DNA of 64,000 nucleotides, taken from contig JAMXDE010000074.1 of the NCBI GenBank assembly GCA_026770025.1, positions 102,593-166,592 of the forward strand, written 5' to 3'. The first letter of the stretch is position 1. Each line of letters opens with the position of its first letter. The translations under genes and the position numbers were made by a program. The notes under the pieces were generated by a model that made no database searches, was not told where the DNA came from, and worked only from the letters and a program-made list of their open reading frames with translations. Positions 1 through 9,511 of the stretch are shown in pieces. This stretch comes from Craspedostauros australis (Eukaryota > Bacillariophyta > Bacillariophyceae > Mastogloiales > Achnanthaceae).

Positions 1-616
1 TGCAAGCATGGAAACAGTTCTGTCAATAATGACACGTAAATTGGAGTTCGACAGTTTCCACCCACAACAGCGCTCATCGTAGTACCTGACTTGGCCCTTC
101 AAGTTTTTTATCACTAGCCCATTTTCCTTCGCGAATTTCGACGACCACGAACAAGAACAAATCGAGGAAATTCACTAACCAGGTCGTTTTGGAGGCCAAA
201 GTCCACTAACCAGGTCGTTTTGGTGCCCGACACGATGATTGGATGACTGAAATGGCCGGCGTGTCTCTGCGACAACATCGAAAATATTAGTTTAGCCGTG
301 AAGTAAACACATCAACCGTGTCCCTGTCTAGTAGTGTAGAGTACTCCAGTTTTTGATGGTGTTGATGAATCCTGTTCTGCGGAATACGAAGAGAGGGTTA
401 AACCAACTATATTGCATACTGACATCGGTCATGGGCATGTACCTACCTTGGGACGGTCCAGATCCAGCTGCAACGAGTGATAAATCTCATATAGCCAGTT
501 CTCATGATACCGTTCGGTCACTGTGTGTACTATGTTGGTCATATGTGCATGCAAAATGTCAAGCATACTTGATTGTAACGACTCCACCACTCCGAGAACA
601 CCTCAATGAGTACAGT

Positions 617-1300
617 CACGAAGTATGAGGTCTCCAGTCCATCTGGAAGGCATCCATATCTGAGAATCTAGATATCATGTAGTGTTGGTGACAGTACTAT
701 GAGCTACGCACCATAATGTACAGTAGATTGCCCAAATGTGCATATAAATGTCAATCACAATCTAATCCAACCCTGTGACCACTTCCAACACACTCCAAAG
801 GATCTGGTGACGAAGTATGAGGTCTTAGATCCATCTGGAAGGCATCCATATCTTAGAATCTAGATTTCGAGTGGTGCTGTTAGTGACAGTACTACGAGCT
901 ACGCACCATAGTGTACAGTAGATTGTCAAAATGTGCCTATAAATGTCAATCACAATGAAATCCAGCCTGGCGCGCACTTACAACACACTCCAAAGCGTCT
1001 GGTCACGAAGTATGAGGTGTCCAGTCCATCTGGAAGGTATTCAAATCGATGGATCTAGATTTTGTGTCGTGCTGTGGGTGGCAGTACTGTGAGCCACGCA
1101 CCATACTGTACAGTAGATTGTCAAAATGTGCATATAGATGTCAATCACAATCAAATCCAACCCGGCGCGCACTTACAACACACCCCAAAGGATCTGGCCA
1201 TGAAGTATGAGGTCTCCAGTCCATCTGGAAGATAGTCAAATCTGAGAATCTAGAATTTGTGTGGTGCTGTGGGTGACAGTACTACGACCTACGCATCAGG
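617..1300. repeat. Direct array of about 190-bp units inside foldback element
   Basis: Four diverged units begin with a near-identical CACGAAGTATGAGG word at about 617, 809, 1003 and 1199. Each continues through a TCCATCTGGAAGG block, an AATCTAGAT block, a GTACAGTAGATTG block and a CACTCCAAAG block. Spacing is about 190-196 bp. No reading frame is conserved across the units, so they look non-coding. Confidence 0.75.
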
Positions 1301-1334
1301 CTGGACTGGCCTTCCACACGGATACCCTGCGAAC

Positions 1335-1800
1335 GCATCCAAGCCCTCATACTTCGTGGCCAGATCCTTTGGAGTGTGTTGTAATTGGGTGCCAGGTTGA
1401 ATTTGATTCCGGTCGACATTTTCTATGCACATTTTGACAATCTACTGTACGGTTCGATGCGTAGGTCATAGTACTGTCACCCACAGCACCACACAAAATC
1501 TAGATCCATCGATTTGAACACCTTCCAGATGGACTGGAGACCTCATACTTCGTGGCCAGACGCTTTGGAGTGTGTTGTAAGTGAGCGACAGGTTGGATTT
1601 GATTGTGATTGACATTTTCCATGCACATATGGGAAATCTACTGTACAGTATGGTGCATAGCTCGCAGTACTGTCACCCACAGCACCACTCGAAATCTAGA
1701 TTCTCGGATTTGACTACCTTCCAGACGGATCTAAGACCTCATACTTCGTGACCAGATCCTTTGGAGTGTGTTGGAAGTGGGCGCCGAGTTGGATTTGATT
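1335..1800. repeat. Inverted counterpart of the 190-bp array
   Basis: Reverse-complement copies of the same unit (CCTCATACTTCGTG words at about 1346, 1550 and 1737) follow the direct array after a centre near 1300-1340. The whole element could therefore fold into a hairpin of nearly 1 kb per arm. Three units lie on this side against four on the left. Confidence 0.75.
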
Positions 1801-2202
1801 GTGATTGACATTTTGTATGCACATATGACCAACTCATTACACACAGTGACCGAATGACAGCACATGAACTGACTAAATGAAATCTGAATCTCCTTGCAGT
1901 TGGATGTAGCTGTTCCAAGGTAGGTACATGCCAATGGCTGATGTTAGTATGCAATCGATATTAGCTGGTTTGACCCTCTGCTCAACAGGATTCATCGACA
2001 ACATCATAAACTAGACTACTTTCCACTGTTCTGCAGTGAAATGTTTGTGTTGGCTTCGTGGCTAAATTATTAGTTTCGCCGTTGTCACAGGGACGCGCCG
2101 GCCAAAATTCCGGCCATTGTGATTGGCCAATACCAAAACGACCTGGTTAGTGGACTTTGGCCTCCAAAACGACCTGGTTAGTGAATTTCCTCAAAACAAA
2201 TC

Positions 2203-2598
2203 AGCTTGTGTATCCGAAGGTCATTGCGATTGGTCATCACTAGCTTTGCGAACAAAGACCGAAGCCAAAACCAACTCAAACCATACCACAAACATAACCG
2301 ATACGGTCATTGTCAGTTCGTCCAATGGCAGGGGCTGTGATCTCAGCAAAACAAGTCACACAAAAAACAGTCCAACCGTGTTTTTGCGCATAAGCGTGAA
2401 GACATCAACACCGCGAAAAGAACACGACACGACGGAAAGTCCTGCACTTTTTCGATACGGACGAAAAGGTGGCATGCCCGCTGCTGATGGGCATTGCCAT
2501 CAACGAAGATGACATCTGACGTATCCCACAACTCATCCTGTGATGTCTGCCAGTGTCCGAATTCTTCGCATTAACTTGTCATAATCCCAAAGCTTGTC
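2203..2598. other. Intergenic, presumed 5' region of the first ATPase gene
   Basis: About 400 bp between the foldback element and the first ATPase start codon. Short open frames here have no recognisable domains. No TATA-like or other core promoter element could be assigned with confidence. Confidence 0.4.
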
Positions 2599-5500
2599 AT
2601 GGACGGCCATCTCAACAACTCGACAACGACAATAACGACAAGCACAACATCCACACCAGCAATGAACGCAACAACGAAGGCAACCATGAAGGCAACAATG
2701 AACACAGCGACAGCGTCAACGACATCGACGCCAACGATCGCAACAGCGTCGGCCACGGCGCCGCACCTCTCGTTCGACAAGGTCGGTCTCGTCGGACGTG
2801 ACAAGGAGATCCGCATTCTGCGCAACGCCATCCAAAACCAATCTTGGACGGGGCGGAATGCACCATCTTCCGACGAAGAACCCGCAGTCAGCCATCACAA
2901 GAAGCAATTCTCGACGACGAATCCAGGCGCCACCGATAACGCCGCCACCGACAGCTCCTCCACCAGCAGCGGTAGTGACAGCCGCAGCGACAGCCGCAGC
3001 GATTACGCAGAAACGAACTGCTCGTCCCCAGCACCATCTTTCATCCAACGCCAGATTCGATCATTGGTGCTGATCTCTGGCCAATCGGGAAGCGGCAAGT
3101 CGGCGCTCGTCCGCCATGTGCGCGACAGCCTCCTGCCTCCAACAGCATCCACCGACAACCAAGACGAAGCCAACCATGCCACCACAGAAGCTGTCACCAC
3201 CAACAACACCGATGCAAGCAAATGCTTCCGTGGCTTCTTCGCCGCCGGGAAATGCGAGCTGTCCACCAAGAAGGAAGGTGTTCCGTACGCTGGCATCCAA
3301 TCAGCCATGATGGAGCTGTGCGAGCAAGTGGTAAGCAGAGCTCAACCTGAGATGAAAGCGTCTACCGGCCACAAATCCGGCGCGCAGATCTCCGGAGCCA
3401 AACCACGGACACTTGCATCGTTGGTATCGAAAGGACTGACGACCGCAGAGCTAGAGCTGCTCTCTCAAGTCATCCCAAACATCGACACCATCATGGCTCT
3501 GAGAACGTCCTACCCATCCGCTGGCGGCATCAATCTTGAGTCTGTCACATCATCGCCATCATCTCTACCTCATGCTTCCGATGCTCCCATCTCTATCTCC
3601 ACGTTCAGTCGTGTGGCAGGAGCGGAATCTTCCATCAATTACAAGAACCACACACAACGAATCACGTACATGCTCCGGAGGTTCATGCAGATCCTCTGCA
3701 GCTACTGCCCCGTGGTGATGGTCATCGATGATCTGCAATGGGCCGATCGAGCATCATTGAGCCTCATTCAATCCTGGCTGATGGACAGCCGCAGTGCCTC
3801 ACTCACCATCATTGGTCTGTATCGCTCGAACATGCTCGATGTCAATCAGGGTCTCAAGGCGATGTTGATGTCATTGGAAGAGTCGAAGAGAGAGAGGTCC
3901 ATCCGAATCGTCAAGCTCTCTGTCGAGGACTTGAGCGTTGATGGGGTCGCCGAGTACCTGCAACGGCTTTTCTACGTGTCATCGCATCAGGAAGATGATG
4001 GTGATTATCTTGAAGCCAAATCGTCGCTTGCACACTTTCTGCCGTTGGCTCAGGTCGTGCATGCCAAGACCGGAGGCAATATGTTCTTCATCCAGCAGTT
4101 CCTCGACTCTCTCGTGACGGATGGTTTCATCACCATCAATCCAACTCCAACTGCAACTGCAACAGCAACTCCATCAGCAACAACCATGGTGGCATCGGAT
4201 GATACCGATCACCAATCGCCATGGACCTGGGACATCAACGCAATCACATCCAACTCAACGACTTCCGGCGACAACATCATGGACCTCATGAAGACGAGAC
4301 TTCGAAAGTCCGCATCCGAGCACTGGGTGCTGTCCATTGCGGCCTGTCTCGGGGCGACATTCTCTGCTTCGCACGTATGTGCAGTCATCGCAGGTCTCTT
4401 CATCCATTCCAGCCACTCCAAGTTCTTCCGCGAGGTTTTCCAAGTCACGAAGATGACGAAAGAGGCAGAGATCATGATCATGCTCAAGACGTTCTGTTCG
4501 GAAACGTTGATCGAGAAGGTCAAATCATCACGTACTCGTTCGAACCGCTCTGCATCAACCGATGAGAGCTCCCGGCGAATGTCCAACACGAACAAGACCG
4601 CCAACGCCAACGGCACAAACACAAGCACAAACACGAAGCGATCCAAGTCCCTCCAGTACTCCTTCATCCACGACAAGGTCCAAGAAGCCGCGCTGTCCAT
4701 GATACCAACCGATGACCAGCTCACAGAGCTCAAGTATCGTGTCGGTGAGATCTTGCTGTACGCACTGTCCGATGTTGAGCTCGGCGACAAGATCTTCATG
4801 ATCGCCAACCTCCTCAATACGAGGCCCGATCTCATGCCCAGCCATCGAAAGCTGGATCGCCGAATGAAGATCATCATGCTCAACCACAAGGCCGGCCAGC
4901 AGGCTGCCAACGCATCGGCCTTCCATCTGGCATCTTCGTACTTCACCATGGCAATCGACCTCCTCCCCGACAACCACTGGGAGATGCTGGCCGAGCAAAG
5001 CCTGGAGCTGTACTCATCGGCGGCAGAGAGTCATTTCGTTGCCACCAACTTCGCCACGGCACAATCGTACTGCGAGGCCATCATCAATCAGGACTACGAC
5101 ATAATGAGCAAAGTGCGTGCATACCACGTGCTGATCGACATCACCTCTGCCGGAATGCACGGTGCCGGTGGAGAGGGACCTGTGGATAGGTGTCTAGATC
5201 TACTGTCCCAGCTCGGCTGCACTCTTCCATCATCGAGCTTTGGCCAAGCGATCTACGTCCTTCGAGGCCTGATGACGGCGAAGAGCACCATCCGGCGGCT
5301 GGAGACAGAACTGGAACACAACCTTTCGTTATCGAAAGATGAAAACCAGGAGGCCATCATGAAGACATTGGACAAGCTCAGCAGGTTATCATACGCCAAT
5401 GCACCTGAGTTGATTCCTCTGGTGGTAGTGAAGGCTTTGAGGTTGAGCTTGAAACTGGGAATCATGACGCATTCAGCATCCATGTTAACCTTCCAGGGTG

Positions 5501-6525
5501 TCCTCATTGCTTTCCTTCTCGAGGACATCGACTTGACCTACAAATGCGGACGCATGGCATTGAAGATCATGAAAGCATCGGATGATCGCAGTTTGGATGG
5601 AAAGATCGAGTTGAACTACTACGGGTGCCTGCATCATTGGAGACATCCGCTTGCGGAGAGCTTCGAGGGAGTCCTGGAGGCATCCAGATTGGGTATGTCG
5701 ACTGGCGATGTAGAATCAGCAGCTTGGTCATTGTACTGCTATATCTTGGTGGGCTTATGCATAGGGAAGCCACTTGCGTCCCTCGATAAAGATGCATCCA
5801 TCCATTCGAATACCATCAGAGACTTCCAACAAACCGCACAATACGAAGCAAACTTGGTGGCATGGCAGAGTACCTTGAACCTTCGAGGCGCCTCCAATCA
5901 CACCACGAAGCTCATCGGAGACGCTTTCGACGAGACCGAGCAGATGTTCGAGGAGGGCTATTCAATGACAGTCGCGCAGGATCGAGTGAAAGCAATACAT
6001 AAGCTGTACCTTGCGATGTACTTTGGAGAATATCAGCTTGGATCAGACATTGGGATCAGATCCTGCCTCAAGTGGCTCAAGGAGGCACCATCCAGTTGTA
6101 ACCTTTATGCAGCGCTATTCCAAAGTGCCCTTTGCTGCTTCTGCATGGCCCACGAAAACAACCCATCGCACTACACCAAGCACGCTCGCAAGTTCTTGAA
6201 GGTGCTGAAACGATGGCAGAAGAAAGGAAATCCTAACTGCGAGCACTACATCACGTTGCTGGAAGCGGAGGCGTCCTTTTTGAAGAAGAGAGACGAAAGA
6301 GCACCAACGCAATACGAAGAGGCGATCCGGATGATGCGCGAGCGCAAGTATACTCACGACGAGGCGCTTGCGAATGAGAGGTACTCAGCGTTCCTAGCGA
6401 GCAGAGGTGAAAAAGAGGAAGCAAAAGCCCGCCTGCAGGAGTCCATCCGTCTGTACAAAGAGTGGGGCGCCAACAAGAAAGTTGATATGCTGGTGCAGAA
6501 GCATCACGTGCTCCAGTATCGATAG
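2599..6525 (+). CDS. STAND-type predicted ATPase (AAA_16 / COG3899-like) with helical repeat tail
   Basis: Single open frame of 1308 aa from the ATG at 2599. Residues 1-55 are Thr/Ala-rich and low in complexity. An FDKVGLVGRDKEI motif then marks the start of an AAA_16 domain. Walker A is GQSGSGKS (about 161-168) and Walker B is VVMVIDD followed by LQWAD (about 372-383), typical of this family. Further family landmarks are visible: AGKCELS near the FxxGKF position, KTGGNMFF, WTWDINAI and FIHDKVQEAAL. The rest is an alpha-helical, TPR-like region ending in KARLQESIRLYKEWG. In bacteria this module sits between a Ser/Thr kinase and a histidine kinase in large signalling hybrids. No kinase, GAF or cyclase domain is present here, so the partner and input are unknown. 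No intron is needed. A paralogue lies at 24271. Likely cytosolic or nuclear, since no signal peptide or membrane span is seen. Confidence 0.88.
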   Translation: MDGHLNNSTTTITTSTTSTPAMNATTKATMKATMNTATASTTSTPTIATASATAPHLSFDKVGLVGRDKEIRILRNAIQNQSWTGRNAPSSDEEPAVSHHKKQFSTTNPGATDNAATDSSSTSSGSDSRSDSRSDYAETNCSSPAPSFIQRQIRSLVLISGQSGSGKSALVRHVRDSLLPPTASTDNQDEANHATTEAVTTNNTDASKCFRGFFAAGKCELSTKKEGVPYAGIQSAMMELCEQVVSRAQPEMKASTGHKSGAQISGAKPRTLASLVSKGLTTAELELLSQVIPNIDTIMALRTSYPSAGGINLESVTSSPSSLPHASDAPISISTFSRVAGAESSINYKNHTQRITYMLRRFMQILCSYCPVVMVIDDLQWADRASLSLIQSWLMDSRSASLTIIGLYRSNMLDVNQGLKAMLMSLEESKRERSIRIVKLSVEDLSVDGVAEYLQRLFYVSSHQEDDGDYLEAKSSLAHFLPLAQVVHAKTGGNMFFIQQFLDSLVTDGFITINPTPTATATATPSATTMVASDDTDHQSPWTWDINAITSNSTTSGDNIMDLMKTRLRKSASEHWVLSIAACLGATFSASHVCAVIAGLFIHSSHSKFFREVFQVTKMTKEAEIMIMLKTFCSETLIEKVKSSRTRSNRSASTDESSRRMSNTNKTANANGTNTSTNTKRSKSLQYSFIHDKVQEAALSMIPTDDQLTELKYRVGEILLYALSDVELGDKIFMIANLLNTRPDLMPSHRKLDRRMKIIMLNHKAGQQAANASAFHLASSYFTMAIDLLPDNHWEMLAEQSLELYSSAAESHFVATNFATAQSYCEAIINQDYDIMSKVRAYHVLIDITSAGMHGAGGEGPVDRCLDLLSQLGCTLPSSSFGQAIYVLRGLMTAKSTIRRLETELEHNLSLSKDENQEAIMKTLDKLSRLSYANAPELIPLVVVKALRLSLKLGIMTHSASMLTFQGVLIAFLLEDIDLTYKCGRMALKIMKASDDRSLDGKIELNYYGCLHHWRHPLAESFEGVLEASRLGMSTGDVESAAWSLYCYILVGLCIGKPLASLDKDASIHSNTIRDFQQTAQYEANLVAWQSTLNLRGASNHTTKLIGDAFDETEQMFEEGYSMTVAQDRVKAIHKLYLAMYFGEYQLGSDIGIRSCLKWLKEAPSSCNLYAALFQSALCCFCMAHENNPSHYTKHARKFLKVLKRWQKKGNPNCEHYITLLEAEASFLKKRDERAPTQYEEAIRMMRERKYTHDEALANERYSAFLASRGEKEEAKARLQESIRLYKEWGANKKVDMLVQKHHVLQYR

Positions 6526-7171
6526 ATCATCGTTGAGTGTTCTCAAGAATAGCAGTCAGTGTGGATAACTTGCGTGCTCGAAGATCGTCCGGGGTACATG
6601 CCCAAATGCGTATCCAGTTCGTGGGCAAGAAGCGAATTGATTTGAAGAGTCAAGGACATATAATAGGATCTTTCTCTGTCTCTCTGCGCTGCATTGGGTA
6701 CTTCGCGTCTCGCAATTTCTTGGTGATGCGCCCACGTCAATTCAAGGAGAGCAGTTGAAGTTCAATAAGGGACAGACTATCTCCTCCCCATGGTGTTTCT
6801 CGTGGATGCCTGCAGTTGAAGTTCATCTAAAGAACCACTCGTGTCTCAACTAAGGAGGTATGACTGGAAGAGAATGAGACAGGTCACGGACGAACAAGTA
6901 CTGATCTAGCCTCCTCTTGACATGCCCTGAAACCAGATTGAATTACACATCTGGATTCTGACACCAAGACGGATCCTGACGTGTTGCAGTGGCGAGGATT
7001 GCAAGCAGAGAGAAAGGATGCAAACAACAGAGACATCGCATCACTCTCACAACAGCAGCATCCATCACATCGAGCATCAAGCAAGCGCGCGGTTTCGTGG
7101 TTGATCATCGAAAACCCGTCCTTCCTTGCTGTGAAAATTTTCCTTTCCGCCCGCCCGTCTCTCTTCCCGCC
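6526..7171. other. Spacer and presumed leader of the DIRS-like element
   Basis: No gene is supported. The stretch runs from the ATPase stop to the gag-like ATG. It should contain the left terminus and promoter of the retrotransposon, but I could not find a matching repeat on the right side, so the exact end is undefined. A CT/CG-rich tract lies just before the ATG at 7172. Confidence 0.4.
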
Positions 7172-9484
7172 ATGACGGTCTTCGACTTCGGGTCCGTTCG
7201 CTCTGCCTCTCGCTCGTCTCCTTCAGGTGGTGGCGGTGGCTCTGCGGCCCCCACTGGTGCCCCTTTGGGTGCTCCTGCTGGTGGGTTGTTTCCGCCTTCT
7301 GCGGTGGCGTCTGTTACTGGGGGGGTTGGTGATGGCGATGCGGTGGTGTCGTTGTTGTGGGTTGAATCTGTGGGGTCCATCTGTGGTGGTATCATTGGGG
7401 GCTCAGAGGAGAAGGGCGCTGTGCGCTTCTGCACTCGCTCTCTCTGTCCAACGAAGAGCCATGTCGGGAACAAGGCTCCCCTGCGCGATGGGAGCTTCTA
7501 CGTCCGCACCATCAAGGCTGACCAGGCACGATTGGCGCCTTCCATCGACGCATCATGGTTGCCTGTGTCCATGACCAAGGAGGACCTGCTGTCTGAGCTC
7601 AAGGCTCCAGCAGTGTGGCGTGCCTTTCTCCGCGACCTCGCCACCTCACGCCTCCGTGTCGAGGCTGGCGAGGATGTACCGATCGTCTCAGTTGAAGATT
7701 TCGCGGCTGTTGAGGACTTGGCATCCCCTCGCCGCCTCGCTCTCCGCATCAGCCCACGCGCAGACGAGGTCTCCTCCATCAAGCTGCAAGAGCTGGACAT
7801 CGTGGCACCTCTGCCAGACGAGTACCGAGTCTCAGACGACACTGACCCTGCCATCGCTGGCGCTGTCGTTCTGATTGAGAACTGGGAACAGGTCCGCTCC
7901 AACTTCGCGCAGCTGGAGAAGATTGTTGCTGGCATCGAGAAAGGACAGGGCGCCGTTCGCAACGCGGTTGTGGATGACATCAGCGCCGTCATGGCCAGCC
8001 TGCAGCGTCTGCACACTCAAGATCAGCTCCTCAGCGCTCGCATGGGCGAGGGAGCCAGTGCTGACGAGACGCTCAGTGAGCAAATCCTCGGCATCCGATC
8101 TGCGGTGGAGATGACCCACCAGAAGGTGCTCGACTTTGAGCGCTCTGGTGCGGCCAGATTCGCGCATGAGTGGGCCACCCAGCTTCCCACTCTGCGCTCA
8201 TCGCTCGACGAGCTCTTCACTCATTACAGCAACTCGGTCAATGCCATCGTTGGTCGCCTGGATTCCCTGGAGTCCAAGCCATCCTTTTTGCCGGAGCGGT
8301 CCTCTCCTTCTCGTGGAGTCTCCTTTTCTCCCGTCGCTTCCGCCGCATCCATCGCAACCATGGTGGATGATGCCGTCAAGCGCCGCTTCCGCACATTCGA
8401 GCGCGACATGGAGGCCAGGCTTTCTGCTTCCCGCTCGGTCCCAGGCATCTCCGCACCCAGCGGTGTTGGAACTGACCTTGCCGAGCGGCTGAACGAAGCA
8501 GAGCGTCGCGTGGAGCAAGCCCTTCGACTCCAATCCGACCATGCCTTCTCGACCGACAGCGACACCTTTGCATCGCTTGAGGACGTTCGCGCCTGGATGG
8601 ACTCCAACAATGTCAAGTCAGTGGGATTGTTCTGGGATATGTTCTCCCTGCTCGTGTCCATGAACTCCAAGGCCAACAAGAGCGGCAAGGACCGCGCCGA
8701 TGAGGGCTACTCTGCCAGTCGCATTGCCGCCACTGTTGCTGAGATTGACCTCGCCGCGTCCATGGGCCACATCCGTCCCGTCGCTCTCTTTGCAAAGAAC
8801 GGTCGTGGAGAGCTCTCGCCACCTGAAGAAGGCCTGGCTGCTACTCCCAGCTGGAACAAATGGGCCAATGGCATGTCATCCTACCGTGGCATTGTCTCTT
8901 CGTCCTACCGTGGGTACCTACAAGGCATCAACGGAAAGGTCCCATCCTGTGGCAACCCTGCCCAGGCGGCACTTGCTCGCTACCTTAGTGGGCGCGCTGA
9001 GATCCATTGGCATGGGCTCACCTCATTCATGCAGACCTTCTACCATGACTTCGTGTCGGCATCCAACTTTCAGGCCGCCTCGGCTTGGAACTTGGTCGGC
9101 CGATGCGTCTGCTCCGTCTTTGACGAGCTACATCTGGTCCGATCTGACTCCAGTTTGGTCGCTGGCGAGATGGCGAGCCTCGACAACAAGGCCAAGGTCC
9201 TGTGGTCCGTTCTCCGCTGTCATCGCATCATGGACTCGCTCCTGGAGGTCGAATTCCATGGGCATCCTGCACTTGCTCGGGCGCTGTCCATGTACCAGCT
9301 CTCTGAGCGTGTCGACAGGTCCGAGATGGAGAAGCTGCGCGATGAGCTCAAGCTTGTCAAGTCGCTGGCACAGGATGCCATGGACGAGGCTGAGCGCAGC
9401 GGCAAGAAGGCTGCTGAGGCCAAGCGGGCTGGAGCCAACGCGAAGAACGAGCTCAACCAACAGAAGAAGAAGAACAGTAACTGA
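7172..9484 (+). CDS. Gag-like protein of DIRS-like retrotransposon
   Basis: 770-aa frame. The ATG at 7172 is preferred because the frame upstream of it has no earlier ATG. The N-terminus is Gly/Ala/Ser-rich. Middle helices (about 290-470) look coiled-coil-like. The last 60 residues are strongly charged, with a DRSEMEKLRDELK heptad-like run and a KKAAEAKRAGANAKNE basic tail that could bind RNA. No CCHC zinc knuckle is seen, which is common in DIRS gag proteins. The stop is a TGA at 9482-9484, and the same frame stays open after it into the RT ORF. Assignment as gag rests on position only. Confidence 0.65.
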   Translation: MTVFDFGSVRSASRSSPSGGGGGSAAPTGAPLGAPAGGLFPPSAVASVTGGVGDGDAVVSLLWVESVGSICGGIIGGSEEKGAVRFCTRSLCPTKSHVGNKAPLRDGSFYVRTIKADQARLAPSIDASWLPVSMTKEDLLSELKAPAVWRAFLRDLATSRLRVEAGEDVPIVSVEDFAAVEDLASPRRLALRISPRADEVSSIKLQELDIVAPLPDEYRVSDDTDPAIAGAVVLIENWEQVRSNFAQLEKIVAGIEKGQGAVRNAVVDDISAVMASLQRLHTQDQLLSARMGEGASADETLSEQILGIRSAVEMTHQKVLDFERSGAARFAHEWATQLPTLRSSLDELFTHYSNSVNAIVGRLDSLESKPSFLPERSSPSRGVSFSPVASAASIATMVDDAVKRRFRTFERDMEARLSASRSVPGISAPSGVGTDLAERLNEAERRVEQALRLQSDHAFSTDSDTFASLEDVRAWMDSNNVKSVGLFWDMFSLLVSMNSKANKSGKDRADEGYSASRIAATVAEIDLAASMGHIRPVALFAKNGRGELSPPEEGLAATPSWNKWANGMSSYRGIVSSSYRGYLQGINGKVPSCGNPAQAALARYLSGRAEIHWHGLTSFMQTFYHDFVSASNFQAASAWNLVGRCVCSVFDELHLVRSDSSLVAGEMASLDNKAKVLWSVLRCHRIMDSLLEVEFHGHPALARALSMYQLSERVDRSEMEKLRDELKLVKSLAQDAMDEAERSGKKAAEAKRAGANAKNELNQQKKKNSN

Positions 9485-9511
9485 GACACGGCTCCTGAGT
9501 CGGCTGTTGCG

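Larger units (their letters stand above)
164..2192. mobile_element. Foldback-type non-coding element with long inverted repeats
   Basis: The left part (164 to about 600) and right part (about 1770 to 2192) are imperfect reverse complements over several hundred bases. Both ends carry a doubled motif, AACCAGGTCGTTTTGG, spaced about 30 bp (about 177-222, and inverted at about 2131-2180). The terminal words GAGGAAATTCACTAACC and its complement mark the ends. An 8-bp direct repeat, AACAAATC, flanks it (156-163 and 2195-2202) and may be a target-site duplication, with two extra A residues on the right. An 8-bp duplication would suit a Mutator-like element; that assignment is inference. No transposase is encoded, so it would be non-autonomous. 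The interior is itself an inverted pair of tandem arrays. Confidence 0.72.

Noticed and set aside
353-628. Small ORFs inside the foldback element (also 1731-1954)
   Set aside because: The two are inverted-repeat images of each other in different frames, and none is conserved between units.
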